Source: Climacium dendroides (Eukaryota > Streptophyta > Bryopsida > Hypnales > Climaciaceae). Taken from it: 64,000 nucleotides of DNA. This document shows, piece by piece, positions 60,406-64,000 of the stretch. The stretch covers positions 12,337,489 to 12,401,488 of the forward strand of contig OX467090.1 in NCBI GenBank assembly GCA_950106755.1, given 5' to 3'. The translations under genes and the position numbers were made by a program. Numbering within the stretch: the stretch's first letter is position 1; every line of letters starts with the position of its first letter. Under the pieces are notes generated by a model, which was not told where the DNA came from, ran no database searches, and saw only the letters and a program-made list of their open reading frames with translations.

Positions 60406-63237
60406 ATGGCTGCTCGCGATCATCCTTTTCAGGAGTACTCTTTTGATGAAGGAGAGATTGAGATTGATTCAATACAAGACATCGTCATTCCAGATTGTGA
60501 CGGTATCCCTCAAAGACTATGGATCACGAAAATTGTTGTCTTCCACAACTCTGATGGGGAAGTGGTTGCTGAGGGAATCTGTCATAGCGTGAATTCCGAA
60601 CATGTTGTAGGTAGCAATGGTCCCCTCGGAGACTCGCTTGTCGCTGTTCAAATATCCAAATCGCTACAGCCTACTGAAGTTCCTGAAGACTGGAAGTACT
60701 CACTTCGTGCTTGGCCCATTGACCGGGTGTTTTTAAATGGGGCTAGCCTTAATGACCACGAGATTCGAGACCAATATAATCGTCTACAAGCAAGACTGTC
60801 ATAGGGGTCCTCCTCAAGTGCAAGACCATACGCAAGCTCCGTCAGGATTCCTCCACCTCAGGCTCCGGTTAGAGCATACACTCTACTCAGCCAAGAGTCT
60901 ATCAATTTAGTATCGAGTAAGACGTGCTGCCCCGGAAACTGTGTCCAACCTTTTCCAAGAGAAAAGATTCGGGCCTTCCGTGAACGTATGTACCACAAGA
61001 CAACCTTTGAATTCCGATACCACATGAAGTTGGACGTTCATCGACAAGTTCACCGTAATGCTCAGGGGAAGAGGGTGGTCACTCTTAAAGGGATTGATGT
61101 TTGTATGGCAGCATGGCGGCATATTGCAGGTGTCTTCGAATCCACCTTCTACCGTTTCCAAGGATATGCTGCAAGAGGTGAACAAGCTCAACGACATGGA
61201 AATTTGGGAACGTAGAAGGCTCGAAAGCATTCTTTGCAAGCCCTTGCGACATTGAAGTGTGTGCTTGAGAAGTCAGCTGACCACATGCCGCACCGCACGC
61301 ACACCCTTTCGTTTGGGGAGAAGGTGGTGTCTAAGATTCTACCCGCCACATTCACTTGGAAAAATACGCTACCCAAGGTCAACGCAGCAAATGCTGTGTT
61401 TGGGTTGAAAGAAGTTTCTCCATCAAATATTTGCAAAATTCGGAAATTGAATTTTCCTGAATACTCAGTGAAGAAACCCGGAGATAATTTCGCTCGTTGC
61501 TCTGATTGTGATAGATATCATGAACAAAGAAGAATTGCCTCCATTGGATTACGACGGAAGTGGGACCACCTATTGGAAAAACACAATGCTTGTGCTCGAG
61601 CTCATCGAGATCTATACTATGCCAATCGGTACAGGTTGAGCGCCTACCCTCATGAATGCCTTACGATCATGCATGATAAAATGGATCATGCAAAAACAGC
61701 ATCTCCTGTGTTTTCACACAAAAGCAAACAACTTGAGGGCCTCACAAGGTTGCCGGTATCAGTGACCGGAATGATTGCTCATGGGCACGGTGACGTCCGT
61801 TATGCTCATTACGGTCTTGATATCTTCTTATACAACTCTAACTACACGGTGGGGTCGTTTGCAAAGCTATTGCGAGACCTTGAACTTCCTCCAAAGTATT
61901 CCTCCCGGGAGTTGTTTGTTGGATCGGGCTCAGCTCCATTATTTGAAGCAGTGTTGAAAGGGTCTGAAATGTGTACGTCGTCACTTCGGCCACCGCCCGA
62001 AGTCCCTATTGCAGCCGTTCCCCTTCCTCCAGTTTTAAACGTTCAAATGGACAATGCCACTAGTGACAACAAGAATCGTTATGTCTTTGCGTTTTGGTCC
62101 CTTTTAGTAGCAAAGAAGATTTTCCGGGAGATTTACGTGAATTTCATGTTAGTTGGTCATACACATGATGACATTGATGCTTTGTTTGGAAGATGGAGCA
62201 TGCAATTGAAGAAGGAAACTTTCCCTACCATTCCAGCTCTCATGAAATCCTTCATGGATGTAGATTCTGTGCCTACAATTCCACACTTGATTGAGGAGGT
62301 ACCTGATTTCAAAGCCTTTATAGAAGGCTCCATTTTGGAAGGGGACGAAGCACTTGTTGGCCATACAAAGACACAACAATTCAAGTTCTACCTCAACTCG
62401 GTAGGTGTTCCAATCATGAAGTATAAGAGGTATTGTACGGATAGTGATTGGCTTCCAAAAGAGGGGGGAATCAAATTGTGGCGAGAAGACTCTGAAGGAC
62501 GAAGTCTATGGCCTCGTGGTGAGCCCATTCCAGTTGACTACGTTCCCATGCGGGGCGTGGAGGACATCTCAAAAGGGATGTCAGGGTTCATCAAATATTG
62601 GGAGGCATTATGCAACGAAGACGAGAGTGGAGAGTACAGGAGATGCTTCGAGCATTTGTTGTTCTATTGGCGTGCAGTGAAAGCATGCTTGGTGCAACCC
62701 ATAGTACCATTCGAGACGTTGAAGGATGGTTTCTGGCCTTCTACACGAGTGGAAGCCATTGTAGAGGACGAACTTGATGACAATGGTGACGTTCGTGAAG
62801 AATTTGCTGAGGACGATGTCTTTGTAGGGCAACGCCGTGATCGGCCATTGCCATCTTTCCGAGTGGGATGTGATGTTCAAAAAGACTTTTTTGTCGCCCT
62901 TCGACCGGCTGAAGGTGATACAAAGCCCGTTTGGATTGCTAGAGCTTTGTTTGACCCATTCACAAATCCGGAGCATCCAAATTGTATCCTGATTCAATAT
63001 TTTCAGCCCACGGCAAGAGGCCAAAATGTTCAAGACTTTTACACTGGTTGGAACTCTGCGAAGGGATTGCGTTGGAAAGTGGACGAGACCCAAGAACCTA
63101 TTTGGGAAGATACGAATTCCCTCATTACAGCATGGAGGTCGAAGGTCAAGAAGGACACAATAGAGTGTGTCTTTAGAATCCCTACAGCACAAGTTCATGT
63201 CATCAACGGGAGTTTGTCTTCGTACAATTCCGATTGA
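60406..63237 (+). pseudogene. DUF7869-type transposase-like gene with two in-frame stops
   Basis: One frame of 944 codons with no frameshift, interrupted by TAG at codons 133 (60802) and 270 (61213). Start ATG 60406 follows a CACGCAG acceptor. Residues about 30-115 resemble the En/Spm (Tnp1)-associated domain (EVVAEGICHSVNSEHVVGSN, then LRAWPIDRVFL). Residues 174-240 hold CCPGNC and a later VC (C233), a likely zinc-binding N region. C365 and C368 form a CxxC (CSDC). Residues about 420-600 are an RNase-H-like core with MHDKMDH, QMDNATSDNKNRY (547-559) and VGHTHDDIDALFGRW (583-597), typical of DUF7869 proteins of plant mobile elements; the Asp and His residues are candidate metal ligands. The C-terminal about 120 residues may be a separate beta-rich domain. 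The coding region from codon 277 is fully open. Confidence 0.75.
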
Positions 63238-63640
63238 ACATGTACTAATGGTAGTGGAGTCAGTTTATTGTATTTGAAGTTCAGTTTAGTAGTTATTACC
63301 CTATAGTAATGGTATTGTATAACCATACACAATTTTCTATGATTTATTAGTGTGTGTTGTAGAGTACATTGTGTGGATTGGATTTCATAGTTCTTTATTA
63401 GGATTACTTCTATATTTTGTGTGTTATTACTTGCATAGCAAAGTGTAACTAATACTAATAGTATTAAATTTTTTTTTTCATATTATACATGTGGCAATCT
63501 ATATGATGGCATCATTTCAATATTAATTCACTTTGTATGTCATTGATTTTTAAAAGAACATTCACTTTGTATGTCATTGACTTGAAAAAAATTGTAGTGG
63601 GTAGGACCACTTTTTATTTTGTTAACGTATCAAGCACTTG
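63238..63640. other. 3' flank of transposase-like gene; short direct repeat
   Basis: AT-rich. TTCACTTTGTATGTCATTGA occurs at 63527 and 63561 (34-base offset). No AATAAA is obvious. No terminal inverted repeat matching the left side was found by eye. Confidence 0.4.
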
Positions 63641-63830
63641 TCACAATACGGATAGGGGGCCGGTTGGTTGTTACAACTTTCCTGCCACCGAAGTTCACTT
63701 AGCAACACCAAATCATGTATATCTCATAGCTGCTCACACGAGTACAGTGAGAATCGAACTCGGACCACCTGAATGAGATAAATAGCTTTTTACAACCAAC
63801 CATCCAGCTCATGACTTGGTGTCGAGAAAG
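63640..63830 (-). mobile_element. Candidate tRNA-derived SINE
   Basis: On the minus strand, TGAGCTGGATGG (63811-63800) resembles an RNA polymerase III A box. GAGTTCGATTCTC (63761-63749) is a good B box, about 40 bases downstream. No cloverleaf tRNA can be folded around them, so a SINE rather than a tRNA gene is preferred. Ends and target-site duplications are not resolved. Confidence 0.4.
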
Positions 63831-64000
63831 GACCATTCATCGCATTTATACGAGAAGACATATTATCAATGTCACTAATAATTTGTCAAATACGCCCCCA
63901 AAAGCCTAAACTGTCATTATAATGGAAATTAGGACTAAAAAAAGGACAAATTCAATTATCCATCACTTAAATTTTCAGAAACGCAAATTCAATTTTCTGG

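Noticed and set aside
62608..63198. 196-codon minus-strand frame
   Set aside because: Antisense shadow of the DUF7869-type coding region, which has clear motifs on the plus strand.
43600..63300. Integrated giant-virus fragment, suggested by phosphatase, methyltransferase and ParB-like genes together
   Set aside because: No capsid, polymerase, packaging ATPase or other viral core gene is present, and the genes have plant-type introns and a plant transposon protein.
63749..63811. tRNA gene on the minus strand
   Set aside because: A and B boxes are present but acceptor, D and anticodon stems cannot be drawn by eye.

Overview
The window is nuclear DNA of a land plant. It has GT-AG introns (GTAAGT-type donors), AATAAA poly(A) signals, TATA-box promoters, many small inverted-repeat transposons with target-site duplications, and one stretch of plant-type telomere motif. 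The gene families (single-PAH SIN3-like proteins; a DUF7869-type transposon protein) suggest a seedless plant such as a bryophyte, lycophyte or fern. That placement is inference and cannot be settled from the sequence alone. There are no prokaryotic operons, rRNA genes or CRISPR arrays.

Layout. (1) 0.6-3 kb, 13.4-17.4 kb and 28.9-36.3 kb are GC-richer islands holding a dispersed family of small genes. Each has a CTATAA promoter and an intron in the 5' UTR. The three intact members (1095-1712 +, 14235-14579 +, 16471-16749 -) encode one PAH (paired amphipathic helix) domain. Two decayed members lie in a tandem segmental duplication (about 28.98-31.2 kb and 32.7-34.96 kb). (2) 3-13 kb, 17.7-27.9 kb, 36.6-43.4 kb and 52.7-58.4 kb are AT-rich, with no convincing genes, and are made of decayed repeats and MITEs. 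(3) 43.6-63.3 kb looks like one large composite mobile element, or the remains of one.

The 43.6-63.3 kb region has two divergent transcription units. On the minus strand is a three-exon gene (50797 to 46748) with a ParB/DGQHR-like domain, a beta-class N4/N6 DNA-methyltransferase-like domain and a coiled coil. Downstream on the same strand is an FCP1/NIF-type HAD phosphatase-like gene (about 46.58-44.37 kb) whose catalytic DxDx motif reads DLNG. On the plus strand (60406-63237) is a transposase-like protein with a DUF7869-type RNase-H-like core and an En/Spm-associated N-terminal domain. Both larger genes are open end to end except for in-frame stop codons (five and two) and have no frameshifts. 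An approximately 19-bp palindrome, consensus TTAACTCGANTCGAGTTAA, occurs about 18 times, only in introns and flanks of these two genes. A tandem array of three 180-bp hairpin units lies at the left edge. The palindromes, the gene set and the divergent layout are the most notable content. A reasonable reading is a large plant DNA transposon carrying a DNA-binding/methyltransferase-like accessory protein and its own dispersed binding sites, now recently inactivated by nonsense mutations.
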